Notes: generated from the letters alone by a model not told the origin. 64,000 bases of DNA from Pachyseris speciosa (GCA_016490735.1 JAEMWC010000559.1:357501-421500); one strand, 5' to 3'; positions 24,701-33,714 are shown, counted from the stretch's first letter. Made by a program: numbers and translations.

Positions 24701-27700
24701 ACGTGAATTAGGAAAGCAAAACATACATGTACAAGCTTAAGAGGTCTACTTAAAATGGACTCTAGCTATAACTTCCCAGGAACGTAAACCAAAGTGTTAA
24801 TACTGATACAGCTGAGAACAGGCATTGAACAGCTTTGATATGATACATTAGAAAGATGGGTAAATGCACATTTTATGCAACATGTGATGTAATTTTCCTG
24901 TGAATCAGAGAACATTCTATAAAATAGCCTGGAAAAATAACAGATAGAGAACATAACAGAATTTCATGCTATGAAATACAGTATACCTCCCTTACCCAAT
25001 GAAGAACAATGAAGATATTTATGAAAGAAGTTTTCAATTTGCTGGAAATTAATGATGAAAACAACGTTTGGTGTGAAGTATTTTGAGACCATAATATCTG
25101 GCCAATCTGAAAAAAAAAAAAAAACACCTGTTGCCATAACTGAAAAACACATTGTGATGTCAAGCAATTCCCCTTATATGAGCTATTTTTCAGTTCCATG
25201 TAAAGTAAGGTACCAAAAGCAGGTGGGTAGTGCATGCTTCACTCTACAGTTCATTCAGGTCTAGTAGCTGTCAATTCACACACATCAGTGGCTCACCATC
25301 TTTTCTTTTTGGCTGTCTTCTTATTAAACAAGTTGTACACAGCCAGAGATGACAAATATTTTTTAGTACAGGTGTATGTACACTGTCTTCGAAGGACTGT
25401 TGCTTTAAAGTCAGCGCACAATTTCACAATGGAACTCAGTTTAGCAGCAAGTACATGTAAATATGGTACTTTGCGACACTTTTATTAGTTCTTTATTTTA
25501 TCCACAAGTTGCAAAAAATTCAATGCTTTTCTTTTGGGTTATAAACAAGTCAGGCTATATGCTTGAGTACCATCAAACTTAGAGCTTTCCTCTTGGGTTT
25601 ATAACAAGTCAATAGTCCATTTGTAAGGCCGACAAATAGTGATAAGTTGAGGAGAAATGATGAAACATTTTCCTGAAAATATCCAAACACGAGTTGTACA
25701 TTTGTTAAGAGCTATACCTCAATAAAATCCATAAACTTTACAAAATTAATATGGTTTTTAAGTTTTCTGTTTGCAACTTTCTTAGTTTTAGGAATGCATT
25801 CCATGGCAATTTATGGGCCTCAGACAGGAATGCATCCCTATTAAAATGTAGCATGCATTGTTTCGGAAGTTCCTTTTGCGTTCCCTGTTAAGTTACGCCT
25901 GTCCAGTAATATATACCAATACAGCAAAGTCATCACGATCACGCTCCTTTGAGAGGCTACAATCTCACATTTATGTTCTAAACTTTAAAACTATAGCCAT
26001 TATAATTTATCAAGAAACATGCTAGCATTACAACTCTTCCATTATAAATTAAATGATACATGTACTACACAGCATGTGAAAACATCCATGACAAAATGAT
26101 TGCATTGTAAGGTTCCAAGTACAAGAAAGTATCAGATCAAACAAAGCTGATAAATGTACAAGACTCTTGGCTTACCTATACTGTGGTGCAGGTGGAGGAG
26201 GAGCAGGCGCTGGAGGAGCTGGTGCTGTGTGTGCAACAGGGGCACGCTGGGCCTGAAAGGATGGTGGCTGCCATGTGCTTGCTCCAGCTGGTGAGGTGCG
26301 ACCAGTTCCCGCAGACTGTGGTTGATGGAGCTGTGATGGTGGTGATGATGCTGCTGCTGCACCAAAAGGCTTTGGCATGGCATTGAATTTATGATCAACC
26401 TTGGCCGAGTGAACTGTTTCTGTCACTACAACTGTCTTGGTCCCCTCTTTCCTTCAGACAGAATGATGGTCAAATTAGTCCAGTTTAGCAAAAGAGAACA
26501 CCTGGACATAACGGTACAGTCATATGAAAGCTGGCTATGCTGGCTTCCAGGATGAATTATCCAAGTTGTACATACATGAGAGGCTATTATTAAGCAATTA
26601 ATATGCACATTCTTCAACTGGTTAGTTGTATTATTATTTTGCAGAGAAAGACACAACGTATGTTAAAGTTACACTTTTTTTAATACTTTTATTCATCAAA
26701 TTACAAAGAGAATTGTTACAGATACGGTTACAGCCTACAAACAGATACTAAACAGAGGTTAAAATAAAAAAAAAAACCTACAACAACTACATTACAAAAC
26801 AACAACAACAATTACAAAAGAAGGGGGTGGGTTACATACTTAGGACATTCATGCTACGAGTCAACATACAGCAGGAGCTTATCCCGTTTCCTAAAATGTT
26901 TTGTAAGTTTGTTCCGGCTTGTTGCAATCCTTTTTTCAATTTGTATAACTACACTTGACAACAGTCAATTTAAGTCCATGATTAGTTCCACATACATGTA
27001 TAACACAATTTGCATCTATGTATGTGATATTATTATTTTGAGTTTAGTATTCATGTTGTACACTTAATGGTAGTCACTAATAAAGAAAGAAAGAAGTATA
27101 TGGACCGATCAATGTGCTCAAGAGAAAAAGAATTAGGGAAGATCAAAACTTGGACAAACATTGACCTTTTTGTGAGTAGAACCTCACCTTTGAAATGATG
27201 CTGATTCGAACATTTAATTTTTGCAATGAATAATTTGCTAGGTAAAACTAAGTTTGAGGTTTGTGCCAAAGGTCAAACTTAAGATAATTCAGGTTGCCCA
27301 AAATTGTCCTTTAAATATGACCACACTCATCTGAAGATGACGTTTGACCCTGGACTAAGAACCAGGAAAAAACACTGTGCCAGAGTAGCTAGGACAGAGT
27401 AGTCTATTCACACAACACACTGTGCCAGAGTAGCTAGGACAGAGTAGTCTATTCACACAACACACTGTGCCAGAGTAGCTAGGACAGAGTAGTCTATTCA
27501 CACAACACACTGTGCCAGAGTAGCTAGGACAGAGTAGTCTATTCACACAACACACTGTGCCAGAGTAGCTAGGACAGAGTAGTCTATTCAGACAATACAC
27601 TACTTGTTTCTCCACTGTGTAAAGCATGTAGTTTGTTCATTCCAATACATGACAAAAAAGGAAGATGCTGACAATCAAGCAAACAAACAGCTGCTTTCGA

Positions 27701-29250
27701 AAAAATTATTAATATATTCATCTTACCTTTAACATTAATGCTAACAAAAGAAAATTGAATTATTCAACCCAAGAGAAAATTTACACACAAAACAAAGAAA
27801 GACCCACCCCGGTGAGAAAGTTTAATTCTGCATTGTTAGAGTGTGTTGTTCCACTAAAAGCGGGTATTTTTAGATGAATTCGATCACTTCACTTCACTTC
27901 ATGTGTGTATGCTTCACTAAAAAATATCACGTTTTTTACAAGAAAATATCAAACATGGAAGAAAGACGTTCTAGAATCGTCCATAATCGAGATATTGGGG
28001 AGATAAAAATGATCCAGTGAATAAGTTCTTTCTTAATTAATCTTTTTAGGAAAATAATTGCAAAACTATGGGACTCAACATTGACCCTCACAGTGAAGAC
28101 ACTTTAGATTTAACATTCAATTGGAACCAAAACTTCTCTCGTTTACCAAGTTATGACAAACAGCGCTGAAACACTTGAGATAAACTGTTCAAGTTTCAGT
28201 ACTTTTTGTTGTTACTGCTAATCGCTCAGTGAATCGACTTAAATGAGACAGTCTCTCATAAAAATTAGTTTTCAAGCTTTAAGTACAACAGAGCGGCTTT
28301 ATATTTTCACTTTCCAATGAAGATGAATGCGTGCTGGATTAGGAGCATGCATGGCAAATCAAGAACGAAACCTTGAAACACAAAAAAGTTTCACAACTTA
28401 GAAGAACTTGCCAAAAGTAAAAAGGTGTCGAGAGGCTAGAAAACAGTTGATTTCACAAACATTTGCCAACATTATAAGTCAACATCGTGGCTTAGCTCGC
28501 CAGATCTTGAGAGCATTCGTAATGATCGAATTACATTTCAAAGACACCCAAACATTTTCAGTTGTGGCGCGCGATTACTTCGCGAGAGTAAAACCTTTGT
28601 GGAAATAATATAATCTATCGACATCACAACAGCAACAAAAGCCGGCCAAATAAAAAGCTCTTCCCACACGCCAAAGATGTTCAAATATATGTTTAATTGT
28701 CCCCTGGTGTCAAAAATGTAACAACGTGAACAAGCCAAGAATCATCAGTTGTTCATTTACCGCCAACTGGCTCCTTTGTCGCTAAAAGGCGAAAGATCTG
28801 TGCAGTGGATTGATTTCGCCGACAGAGGCAAGAACGGACAGTAGCCATCTATTTTTGTAGCAAATGTGAGCTTAATAAATTAAACAAAACTTACTGTTCC
28901 AGTTGAAGGTCGAGATTTTGGCCTGCCCTTCTCACAGCGTCCTGTGCGTCGAAATGTGTCATGCTATCCGTCGAATCTCCATTTATTTCTATGACATAGT
29001 CCCCTGCTCTCATTTTTGCCATACCAGCTTTGGATCCCGGTGTAACCTTCGAGAGTAAAGCGAATAAAATGAACATCTTCTAAGGGTAGAGCGTAGTAAA
29101 CATCTTGCAACAAGGAGAAACCACATCCAGACATTTCGATGTCCTTACCTTGGATATAGAAAGCGGACTGCCAAAATCTTTGCCACCTTGAAGACGAAAT
29201 CCCCAAGGTCCTCCTCCCCTCATTGAAGCCGTGTATCTTGTACCGGCCAT
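6523..29250 (-). CDS. PDZ-LIM (Enigma/ZASP-like) gene, nine exons, 3' end missing
   Basis: Multi-exon minus-strand gene for a scaffold protein of the PDLIM5/PDLIM7/LDB3 type. Exons seen: 29250-29149, 29046-28895, 26451-26176, 22654-22560, 22444-22379, 15373-15263, 14395-13999, 12919-12739 and 6759-6523. Every junction has GT/AG signals and the phases agree (0,2,2,1,1,1,2,0,0), giving about 539 residues before the missing end. Order of parts: PDZ at residues 3-84, Pro-rich linker, short motif segment(s), second Pro/Ser-rich linker, LIM1, LIM2 and a LIM3 cut after its fifth zinc ligand. In known relatives the PDZ domain binds alpha-actinin and the LIM domains bind kinases or other partners at Z-discs and stress fibres; that role here is inferred. 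Introns hold many transposons and a nested coiled-coil exon. Orthology to one vertebrate paralogue cannot be decided, so no symbol is given. Confidence 0.9.
6760..7868. other. PDZ-LIM intron sequence
   Basis: No exon seen. Open frames here (for example 7047-7328, minus) lack domains and splice support. Confidence 0.4.
7869..8028 (+). repeat. Dispersed repeat, copy 2
   Basis: Second copy of the roughly 160-bp repeat at 3388-3550, same orientation, ending CACAGCCTTGAAAC. It lies just downstream of the coiled-coil exon's stop. Confidence 0.75.
8246..9340 (-). CDS. Tropomyosin-like coiled-coil protein, last exon
   Basis: Open frame of 364 codons plus stop, ending YYPHDK-stop at 8246. The first 100 or so residues are Ser/Pro/Asn-rich and disordered. 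From about [20 protein letters not shown] to [16 protein letters not shown] there is near-continuous heptad-type alpha helix rich in Lys, Arg, Glu and Ala, with very few prolines: a long coiled coil of tropomyosin or myosin-tail character. The family is not certain. The frame is open 5' of the first ATG (9289), and TCTAAC followed by TTTCAG directly before 9340 looks like a branch point plus acceptor in phase 0. It is therefore probably the terminal exon of a spliced transcript; alternatively translation starts at 9289 (348 residues). It sits wholly inside the PDZ-LIM intron between exons 8 and 9, same strand. Confidence 0.78.
   Translation of the reverse strand, partial: PKSLHACPPAVPPPSSAMLKAIRTSSMKSKHPEEAVAKPKPHRVNSALTLKKEPQENHANWANNVHSSYVSPVYGVHYPQKSCDHEMNNNCSRSSSISSITNIKALETHGEPGVGSIRDKAVALKEALRDANDRLAAAKEATPAAVKRFQEAKRLLSKLERKRFIAEDKVAKLEDKIHHREGRLENKSRMITENWHQNHKIEQKKSEDLRNMRNAEYEITEVKAARDASMKRVREASHRVFVVQTALQNAQDRYCEFSSRMRTLQHMLEMNQKRVRDLKNMSRVKNAHVENKSLRKSLLEDHLADCKDRFVRAERRLLPLKIYISQLHDSIEDARNETKHARYLLANFKQRLRGRKYNYYPHDK
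10074..10343 (-). CDS. Possible short secreted protein or first exon, unassigned
   Basis: An ATG at 10343 opens an 89-codon frame. Its first 14 residues, [14 protein letters not shown], look like a signal peptide. The mature part is about 75 residues with a CHQHHC cluster and a basic end. No family is recognised. It could be a small secreted protein, a first exon whose donor lies inside the frame, or chance. It lies in the PDZ-LIM intron, upstream of the coiled-coil exon on the same strand. Confidence 0.25.
   Translation of the reverse strand: MLYIGILLLASAGKAITVQQDGVTLNKTTPATIGGAAPTRLGLEWRNDSALHRFLVNSFYCHQHHCTRHEITKSTLKAPTLSLKLIRRT
11412..11514. mobile_element. Small MITE
   Basis: About 100 bp with inverted ends GTTAACCCTTTAACCCCTAA and TTAGGGAGTAAAGGGTTAAC. 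No coding capacity. Confidence 0.7.
11515..12738. other. PDZ-LIM intron sequence between exon 8 and the 11.4-kb MITE
   Basis: No additional exon seen. No first exon for the nested coiled-coil transcript could be recognised here by start codon plus phase-0 donor. Confidence 0.35.
12739..12919 (-). CDS. PDZ-LIM exon 8: LIM1 body and first cysteines of LIM2
   Basis: Acceptor GCAATCAG, donor GTGAGT; 181 nt, phase 2 in and 0 out. It encodes [18 protein letters not shown], then DGC, then [10 protein letters not shown], giving LIM1 ligands H, H, C, C, C and D to complete the pair in exon 7. It ends with [10 protein letters not shown], the first C-x2-C of LIM2. The phase-0 donor is compatible with exon 9 at 6759 and also with the nested coiled-coil exon at 9340. 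Confidence 0.93.
13013..13075 (+). repeat. GTG-rich degenerate microsatellite
   Basis: Runs of GTGGTx/GTAGTGG units within the intron between LIM1 exons 7 and 8. Confidence 0.7.
13739..13826. mobile_element. Hairpin MITE, family A copy 1
   Basis: Inverted arms GCATGTTAATTAGCCCTCTT (from 13739) and its complement ending at 13826 enclose about 35 bp. The same arms occur at 48914-49010. Confidence 0.8.
13999..14395 (-). CDS. PDZ-LIM exon 7: proline-rich linker and start of LIM1
   Basis: Acceptor CTTTTAG, donor GTAAGT; 397 nt, phase 1 in and phase 2 out. About 118 residues rich in Pro, Gln, Ser and Met (repeated PAPP, GQPQP, TPSQK-like runs) are followed by [11 protein letters not shown], the first two zinc cysteines of LIM1 (C-x2-C). 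In LDB3 and PDLIM5 a similar disordered, phosphorylatable linker precedes the LIM array. Confidence 0.92.
15263..15373 (-). CDS. PDZ-LIM exon 6: [10 protein letters not shown] motif (copy 2)
   Basis: Acceptor TTAATTAG, donor GTTTAG; 111 nt, phase 1 in and out. It encodes [15 protein letters not shown], then the motif [10 protein letters not shown] and DAVDHG. The core repeats that of exon 5 with conservative changes, and the exon symmetry is the same, so either exon can be skipped without breaking the frame. A MITE starts 38 bp upstream of the exon (15411), leaving only a very short native acceptor region. The donor is weak apart from GT. Confidence 0.85.
15411..16039. mobile_element. hAT-like non-autonomous element next to exon 6
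   Basis: 629 bp with ends CAGGGCTTCTGATA and TATCAGAAGCCCTG, flanked by GCACAT on both sides (15405-15410, 16040-16045). Inside are repeated TCCGCGAAAA/TTTTTCC-type words in both orientations. The CAGGG termini suggest hAT. It starts only 38 bp upstream of PDZ-LIM exon 6. Confidence 0.85.
17354..18088. mobile_element. hAT-like element nested in the long-inverted-repeat element
   Basis: Ends CAGGGCTTGAA and TTCGAGCCCTG with GGAAC target duplication (17349-17353, 18089-18093). The inner inverted parts contain CTAACCCTTCGGGTTAGTAG and CCTAACCACATCGGGTTAG. The centre (about 17500-17900) has opposing open frames without domains. Confidence 0.8.
18735..18953 (+). mobile_element. Truncated tRNA-derived SINE copy
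   Basis: Starts GTGGGTTGAGTTTGTTGTTGG and matches the body of the SINE at 44356, then has a LINE-like 3' part (GGCTCGGGAGAATGGGCAAC) and a (TTGAT)n tail. The tRNA-like head is missing. It lies inside the long-inverted-repeat element. Confidence 0.75.
19572..22101. mobile_element. TIR element with subterminal TAAACGG arrays
   Basis: 2530 bp. The first 38 bp, beginning ACCTTGTATGGGAAAACGTA, are a perfect inverted repeat of the other end. Adjacent to each end lie clusters of (T)TAAACGG/CCGTTTAA words (19596-19850 and 21830-22070), a layout expected for transposase-binding subterminal repeats. The interior has no transposase. A perfect-ended MITE is inserted in it. Target duplication not resolved; TGTG may extend the ends. 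Confidence 0.88.
20945..21164. mobile_element. MITE with perfect 36-bp inverted ends
   Basis: Ends AATTGAAGGGCTGAGGGCAT... (20945-20980) and its exact complement (21129-21164), about 150 bp between. Perfect ends imply a recent insertion; it is the innermost layer of the nest. Confidence 0.88.
22379..22444 (-). CDS. PDZ-LIM exon 5: [10 protein letters not shown] motif (copy 1)
   Basis: Encodes [13 protein letters not shown] followed by [10 protein letters not shown], ending at a GTATGT donor (phase 1). The QSxxFxxLQ core resembles the short internal motif (ZM / DUF4749 type) between the PDZ and LIM parts of ALP and ZASP proteins. The 5' boundary is uncertain: the strong-looking acceptor at 22486 puts the motif out of frame behind a stop, so the acceptor must be the AG before 22444 or the one before 22468. 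Both give the same symmetric 1-1 phase. The exon lies just beyond the edge of the nested transposon block. Confidence 0.7.
22560..22654 (-). CDS. PDZ-LIM exon 4: acidic/basic linker
   Basis: Acceptor TTCCCAG, donor GTAAGT; 95 nt, phase 2 in and phase 1 out. It encodes [15 protein letters not shown], then [16 protein letters not shown]. Both splice sites are strong and the phase matches exons 3 and 5. The segment has no recognisable domain; the LALRFKLNI stretch is the only hydrophobic patch. Confidence 0.8.
22955..24750. mobile_element. TIR element in PDZ-LIM intron 3
   Basis: About 1.8 kb. Ends AGTAGACCTCTTTACTAAGC and GCTTAAGAGGTCTACT are inverted, as are inner pieces (TGAAATCATTT / AAATGATTTCA, CCTAGG-containing stretches at 23130 and 24470). 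CG-rich TGCCCGCGCGTCC-type words near 23040-23120 and 24500-24560. No transposase recognised. Confidence 0.7.
24751..26175. other. PDZ-LIM intron sequence
   Basis: AT-rich, with an A14 run near 25110. No exon seen; no repeat family identified. Confidence 0.4.
26176..26451 (-). CDS. PDZ-LIM exon 3: proline/alanine-rich linker
   Basis: Begins at the G after CTGAAG and completes the split glutamine codon left by exon 2. It reads [13 protein letters not shown], then a low-complexity segment rich in Pro, Ala, Ser and Gln, ending APPPPAPQY with a GTAAGC donor (phase 2). No globular domain is visible. It is the flexible spacer expected between PDZ and LIM parts and is probably alternatively used, as linkers are in this family (inference). 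Confidence 0.85.
26690..26850 (-). repeat. Possible LINE 3' tail fragment
   Basis: T-run, TTTATTCATCAAATTACAAAG and ACAACAACAACAA blocks resemble the 3' tails of the LINE copies at 31.9 and 32.7 kb in minus orientation. Too short to classify. Confidence 0.35.
27370..27605. repeat. 45-bp minisatellite, about five copies
   Basis: Unit starting ACACTGTGCCAGAGTAGCTA, nearly identical between copies. Because 45 is a multiple of three, the minus strand stays open and reads a 15-residue repeat ([15 protein letters not shown]). It is intronic, with no splice support, so probably not coding. Confidence 0.95.
27606..28894. other. PDZ-LIM intron 2 sequence
   Basis: No exon or repeat family recognised. 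Confidence 0.4.
28895..29046 (-). CDS. PDZ-LIM exon 2: second half of PDZ
   Basis: Acceptor CGAAG, donor GTAAGT; enters in phase 0 and leaves in phase 2. It encodes [16 protein letters not shown], then VIEINGDST, then the alphaB helix [15 protein letters not shown] and the last strand LDLQLE. This completes a PDZ of about 82 residues. The helix carries the family-typical threonine-histidine pair at its start. The intron to exon 1 is only about 100 bp. Confidence 0.93.
29149..29250 (-). CDS. PDZ-LIM exon 1: start codon and first half of PDZ
   Basis: The ATG at 29250 begins MAGTRY and runs to a GTAAGG donor after 34 codons (phase 0). It contains the carboxylate-binding loop of PDZ domains as GPWGFRL, followed by [13 protein letters not shown], the usual ALP/Enigma-family arrangement, in which the PDZ starts almost at residue 1. 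The short N-terminus and the in-frame methionine right before the PDZ support this start. An untranslated upstream exon cannot be excluded. Confidence 0.92.
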
Positions 29251-29339
29251 TTCTCAATATTCAACGACAGGCCTGAATATTACGTCTTAATCTCCCCGCA
29301 TACACAATCCCGCAAGCAGCTCAAGAGCTCCAAACTTCA

Positions 29340-29430
29340 CACAAACCGAGCAACGAGATAGAGCGATCCTGTGATTGGCCAGAAAACAATAGATCGACAG
29401 TCATGGAATTTGATTGGTTTCTGCCCCACC
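29340..29430 (-). promoter_or_regulatory. Possible CCAAT-type upstream region of the PDZ-LIM gene
   Basis: Two ATTGG boxes (29374 and 29414 area) lie 100-170 bp upstream of the ATG, in a locally GC-richer stretch. No TATA box is evident. The string CTGTGATTGGCCAG also occurs near 63920, so part of this may be repeat-derived. Confidence 0.25.
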
Positions 29431-30481
29431 CACTTAGCGTAAAGAACGTAGGAAAATAATTCCAGTGTCACGCATCAAAATTCCTGTTTTCTGGAATGCG
29501 GTGCTTGCTTTTGTAGAAATCCAATAAAGGAAATAAATGCAATGAAGGGGCGTCTACGTCATACTGAGGATAAATTCGGGAAATGCTGCAAATGGATTGG
29601 CGAAATGACGTATTTTAAAAGCAAATTCTTCAAAACAGAGGTAATACTTGGGGCGAGGCTTCAGGAAGCACGAAATAAATCACAATATGAGAATGTCTCA
29701 CCGTGTGATAATAGCCGTTTTTGATGGTTTACCAAATGAATGAGAGTAACCATGTTTCTGGTGCGTATATTTAATTCCCTTCCTCCTCACTGCATGATCT
29801 CAACTTTGAAGAGGTCAAGTTATTTTTGGCTTTTTAGAGCGCCAAAATTAAAGAATCGATGACATATTTGTTGGCTAATGAGCACATGAATTAGCAGGAT
29901 TAGAAGAGAAACAACACTAACACGAACATGAACACGAACTGACAACAAGAAGAAGACCAAGCAAGGCTTGAAAACTAAAACCAAGGCAATTACTCTGACC
30001 AATCACAACAGCCGTAAACAGCTCTTTTCCAAGCAACCCCCATGTAACTGGCGCTTAGCGCGGGAAAATGCGTGCGTTACCTTCAATTCAAGTCATCTTC
30101 GAGTGCGAAAACGATTTCTAAAGCGCCAACCCTATAGCTTTGATTGGTTCTACAACATGGGGACAATTCCACTGAGAGGATTATAAGAAATACTGTATAC
30201 ATATATGTCCTATGTTTTCCCTAATATGTGCGCATACTAAGAGCAATCAGTCTCAATTGAATTCCACGTGTTTGTCGCTTGTCAGCCTTTTCCCGTTTCC
30301 TTTGTACCTGCCTTGGCGTAGCTTTTCACACTCAGTCTGAAAGTGTGATCACTATAGGTTTGTAGCGCCCGACCTCATAAAAATTACAGATTTCTGGACT
30401 GATTTTGAGCGTATACAAAGTAGGAGAACCAGAATAGGACATGAAAACGTAAAGTTTGTGGGATGTGGCTGGAGTGACAAG
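29431..30481. other. Intergenic sequence upstream of the PDZ-LIM gene
   Basis: No gene recognised on either strand. Short plus-strand open frames at 29542 and 29968 lack support. Confidence 0.4.
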
Positions 30482-30731
30482 GATACTTCACAAATTAATG
30501 TGATCAAGTAAGCTGAAGCCACTCTAAGGGCACTAAGGCCACGTTATTATTAAGAGCAAGTTATTGATATGTGGGTACTTGAGCCTGAGCATTAACTATG
30601 CATTAACTATGCCATAATGCTTGGGCTCAATTTTTGCTTTGGTAGATTTAAGGGGTAATGCCCGCTACTTTGTGGCCTTAGTGCCCTTAGAGTGGCTTCA
30701 GCTTACTTGATCACATTAATTTGTCAAGTAT
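30482..30731. mobile_element. Hairpin MITE, family B short copy
   Basis: 52-bp perfect inverted arms (30490-30541 and 30672-30723, starting CAAATTAATGTGATCAAGTA) extended outwards by ATACTTSA. The centre has a second inverted pair, TTGAGCCTGAGCATTA and TAATGCTTGGGCTCAA. A longer relative lies at 61783-62194. Confidence 0.88.
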
Positions 30732-31908
30732 CGATCCAGAAAAGGACATGATCGAGGAACTAGTGGTGTTTAAGAGAAATTATAGGAACAACAGGGTAAA
30801 ACAGTGGAGGTTGCAGCCTGCTACTATTTTGATGTCCCCCCGCGTCACTGGTGAGTGCGTAGTCTCTTTCTGGAAAGCGCAATCTCAAGCCATCAACGAC
30901 GCGGCGAAACTGTGAGCGATGCGAAAAACAAAAATAGAACTGAGACTGGGAAAGGCGAAAGAGACTGGGGTAGGCCTCTCCCATAAACCCGCTCGGCTGG
31001 TTCTGGTACGTTTCAGAATTTTCGTGCGCCCGCTCGGCTTTTAGATTCACACTGCTATCAGTCTAGTGTGTATGTCTGTTAAACCTCGCAATCTTACGTC
31101 ATACTGTATTTCAAAAACATTCCTTTCAGAGGCGTAGCGTCCATATACGCACGTACGCCCGTGCGTACAGCTAAAATATGAACAAAAACATTTTCTTATT
31201 CCCTGAAAGCATTTTTTAAAGTTGCCATAAAATCGGGCCGATTTTTAAACGTCGAATTTTACTGGCGCGTCTGTGTAAGTCTTTCTAGTATCTTTTCATT
31301 AATCCATACACGGCAAAAAAAGTCATAGTTGAGTGAAAACAAAAGGAAATTGAAAAAACTCTACCCTCCGAGGCCCGCACACCCATCCTGTGTCAACTTG
31401 CACTGCTGAGCATAGCTTCAGCAGTATGAAGAGACTGAAAACCCCTTTACGAAGTACCGTGACAGACGGGAGATTGAGCTCTTTAGCAATTCTGCACATA
31501 TAATGAGCACAAGGACGTTGACATTGATGATGTTATAACAGAGTTTTGCCCTTCTGAAGGGTAAACGTCTTTCCCTTTGCTAGTAAGCCCCCTGTTTAAA
31601 CCATTGTTTTACCCCCTATTTTTGTTGTAGCTTGCCGAAAACTCTAGAGATGAGTAAAATAACCAACTACCCACCGCATTTTCCCTCGCATTTATTTATT
31701 TATATGTCTCTCGGAAATAGCAGGAAATGGCATTTCCGAGACCCTAAATTTCAAAATGTTCTGGGGAAGCATGCCCCCACACCCCCTTGTTTGAAGCGCT
31801 TTGGCGTTCAGAAAATTTCTTCTGTGCGTCGACCTTCAGAATCTCACGCTACGCCCCTGCCTTTGCTTTACCTTCTTCCGTGATTTGTCGATTGGTCCCT
31901 TCGTCATG

Positions 31909-32360
31909 CAACAACAACAAATGTTTTATTTGCATGACCATAAAGGAATTACAGTATTGCAAAAGCTACTAGTCTAAATTTAATTACTAATTCAAGTAAT
32001 TTGTGTAAAACATCACAAAAACATTACAATTCTCATTCATTCATTGATATTAATTTGTTTCTTAATTCAAAGCATTGCGAGATAAATGAAATTAATTGAC
32101 AGCTAATTAAATAATCAGAAGAATTCATAAGAATAGATAATAAAGTATCGCGTGAAAGTGCTTTGAAGTCAGGTATTTTAGTTTCTATTTTGGAGAAAAA
32201 AATGTATCTCATCTGAGAATAGACCTTACAATCTAGTAAGAAATGATTTTCATCTTCAATTTTGTTACTCTTACAAAGGGAACAAACCCTTTCATTGCGA
32301 GGGATTTTTTCGTATCTACCTGTTTCAATTCTAAGTTGATGACTACTTATTCTAATTTTG
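31909..32360 (-). mobile_element. LINE 3' fragment
   Basis: The minus strand reads SHQLRIETGRYEKIP, then ERVCSLCKSNKIEDENHFLL followed by DC, the C-terminal zinc-knuckle end typical of LINE ORF2 proteins. It ends in a short tail with an ACAACAACAA flank at 31909. Strongly 5'-truncated. Confidence 0.7.
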
Positions 32361-33032
32361 ACTGATGCTTTTCTCGAAGGATTGTTTCATGCAGTTCGGT
32401 GCACCGCAAGAATGCCTTATGATCAGGGATCAGCCACAGCTTTTCACAGTGTGAAAGGTTTCTTGAAAATGTCAAGACGAAAGAATTAATTTTAGTGAAA
32501 CTGAAGCTGTAACACAGCCTGGACATTTCGACGAGAAACTCGCTGTAGCGGATCAAACCGCGAATCTCGCATCGGAGTACATGGGGAGAGCGTTGAAAGC
32601 GAATGGAGTGGGAGGTGGGAGGTGGGGGGGGGGGGGGGACGCCTGAGTAAAACGTCTTGCCGGATCAGGTCATTTACGGGAGACTCTGGCGTGCGATCTA
32701 ACAACAACAACAACAACTTTATTTACCCTTACAAATACACGGACGAATTGACATACAATGAAATTAAAGTTAATGATGGAGAGCCGCGTAAGATATCATG
32801 CTTTGTAGAAGATGGGGCAGTTTCTCGGAGGCTTTCCTCCACTATATAGTCGACCAACATAGCGACCCGCGTGGCGCGCTTCGAATCTCACGCTTGAAAA
32901 CACAATTTACCGCCAGCAAGCAGGCTAGAGAAGGTGGCACCGTTAAAGTATTTTTTAATATTCAATGTACTCTTATGATAAAGATCGATTTAGAAAAACA
33001 TTTCAAAAGGAAAATTAACGATAAAAACGTTA

Positions 33033-33714
33033 CATGACATTTCGACGACCTCATGTCATCATTGTCGAATGTGGATACATTAACTTAATTGACACTACAT
33101 ATATACAGAAATAGGTGTGTACGTGAATGATAAGAATGCGAATAATGAAATAATATCGCGAGAGTCCAGTGTTCACACAAAGAGTTTCGCGCGAATAGAG
33201 TCACTTTGGGTGTTTAGCTTCGGTCTTTTCTTCTTAATCAAGAGCATTTCAAAAATTAAACACTCTAGTTTGCTCCGGCATTTCTTAAGAATTTTAAAAT
33301 TCTCATTCAAACGTGATTTGTGTGATACAAATTATATCGGTTACACGTGCCGCCACCTCCATCAGCGTGTTGAGGAACATGACATTCTGTAATCGGGAAA
33401 CACTTCAAGGACGAGCATAATTTGAGGCCGTCGAACCTGCGTGAGAATTTTAAAATTCTTAAGAAATGCCGGAGCAAACTAGAGTGTTTAATTTTTGAAA
33501 TGCTCTTGATTAAGAAGAAAAGACCGAAGCTAAACACCCAAAGTGACTCTATTCGCGCGAAACTCTTTGTGTGAACACTGGACTCTCGCGATATTATTTC
33601 ATTATTCGCATTCTTATCATTCACGTACACACCTATTTCTGTATATATGTAGTGTCAATTAAGTTAATGTATCCACATTCGACAATGATGACATGAGGTC
33701 GTCGAAACGTCATG
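33033..33714 (+). mobile_element. Fold-back Penelope-like element relic, second copy
   Basis: Arms 33033-33305 and 33442-33714 are inverted copies around a 136-bp spacer. The plus strand of the spacer reads FKRDLCDTNYIGYTCRHLHQ then RVEEH, the core of a GIY-YIG endonuclease (NYIGYT), then loses frame. The right arm continues ENFKILKKCRSKLECLIFEM and ends SIRAKLFV-stop. At the outer end GATGAC-ATGAG-GTCGTC followed by GAAAC (33687-33708) is a hairpin of hammerhead type. Same organisation as the copy at 3586. Confidence 0.85.

Noticed and set aside
27372..27600. CRISPR array
   Set aside because: Units are contiguous tandem copies with no unique spacers, in animal DNA.
27355..27627. Repeat protein
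   Set aside because: Produced by a minisatellite whose unit is a multiple of three; no splice or domain support.
28964..29257. Unspliced 97-residue frame over the PDZ exons
   Set aside because: It is an out-of-frame shadow; the spliced frame gives a clear PDZ domain.
33117..33630. Two identical small proteins on opposite strands (33117-33392 plus, 33307-33630 minus)
   Set aside because: They are the two arms of the fold-back Penelope relic read on the strand opposite to its endonuclease.
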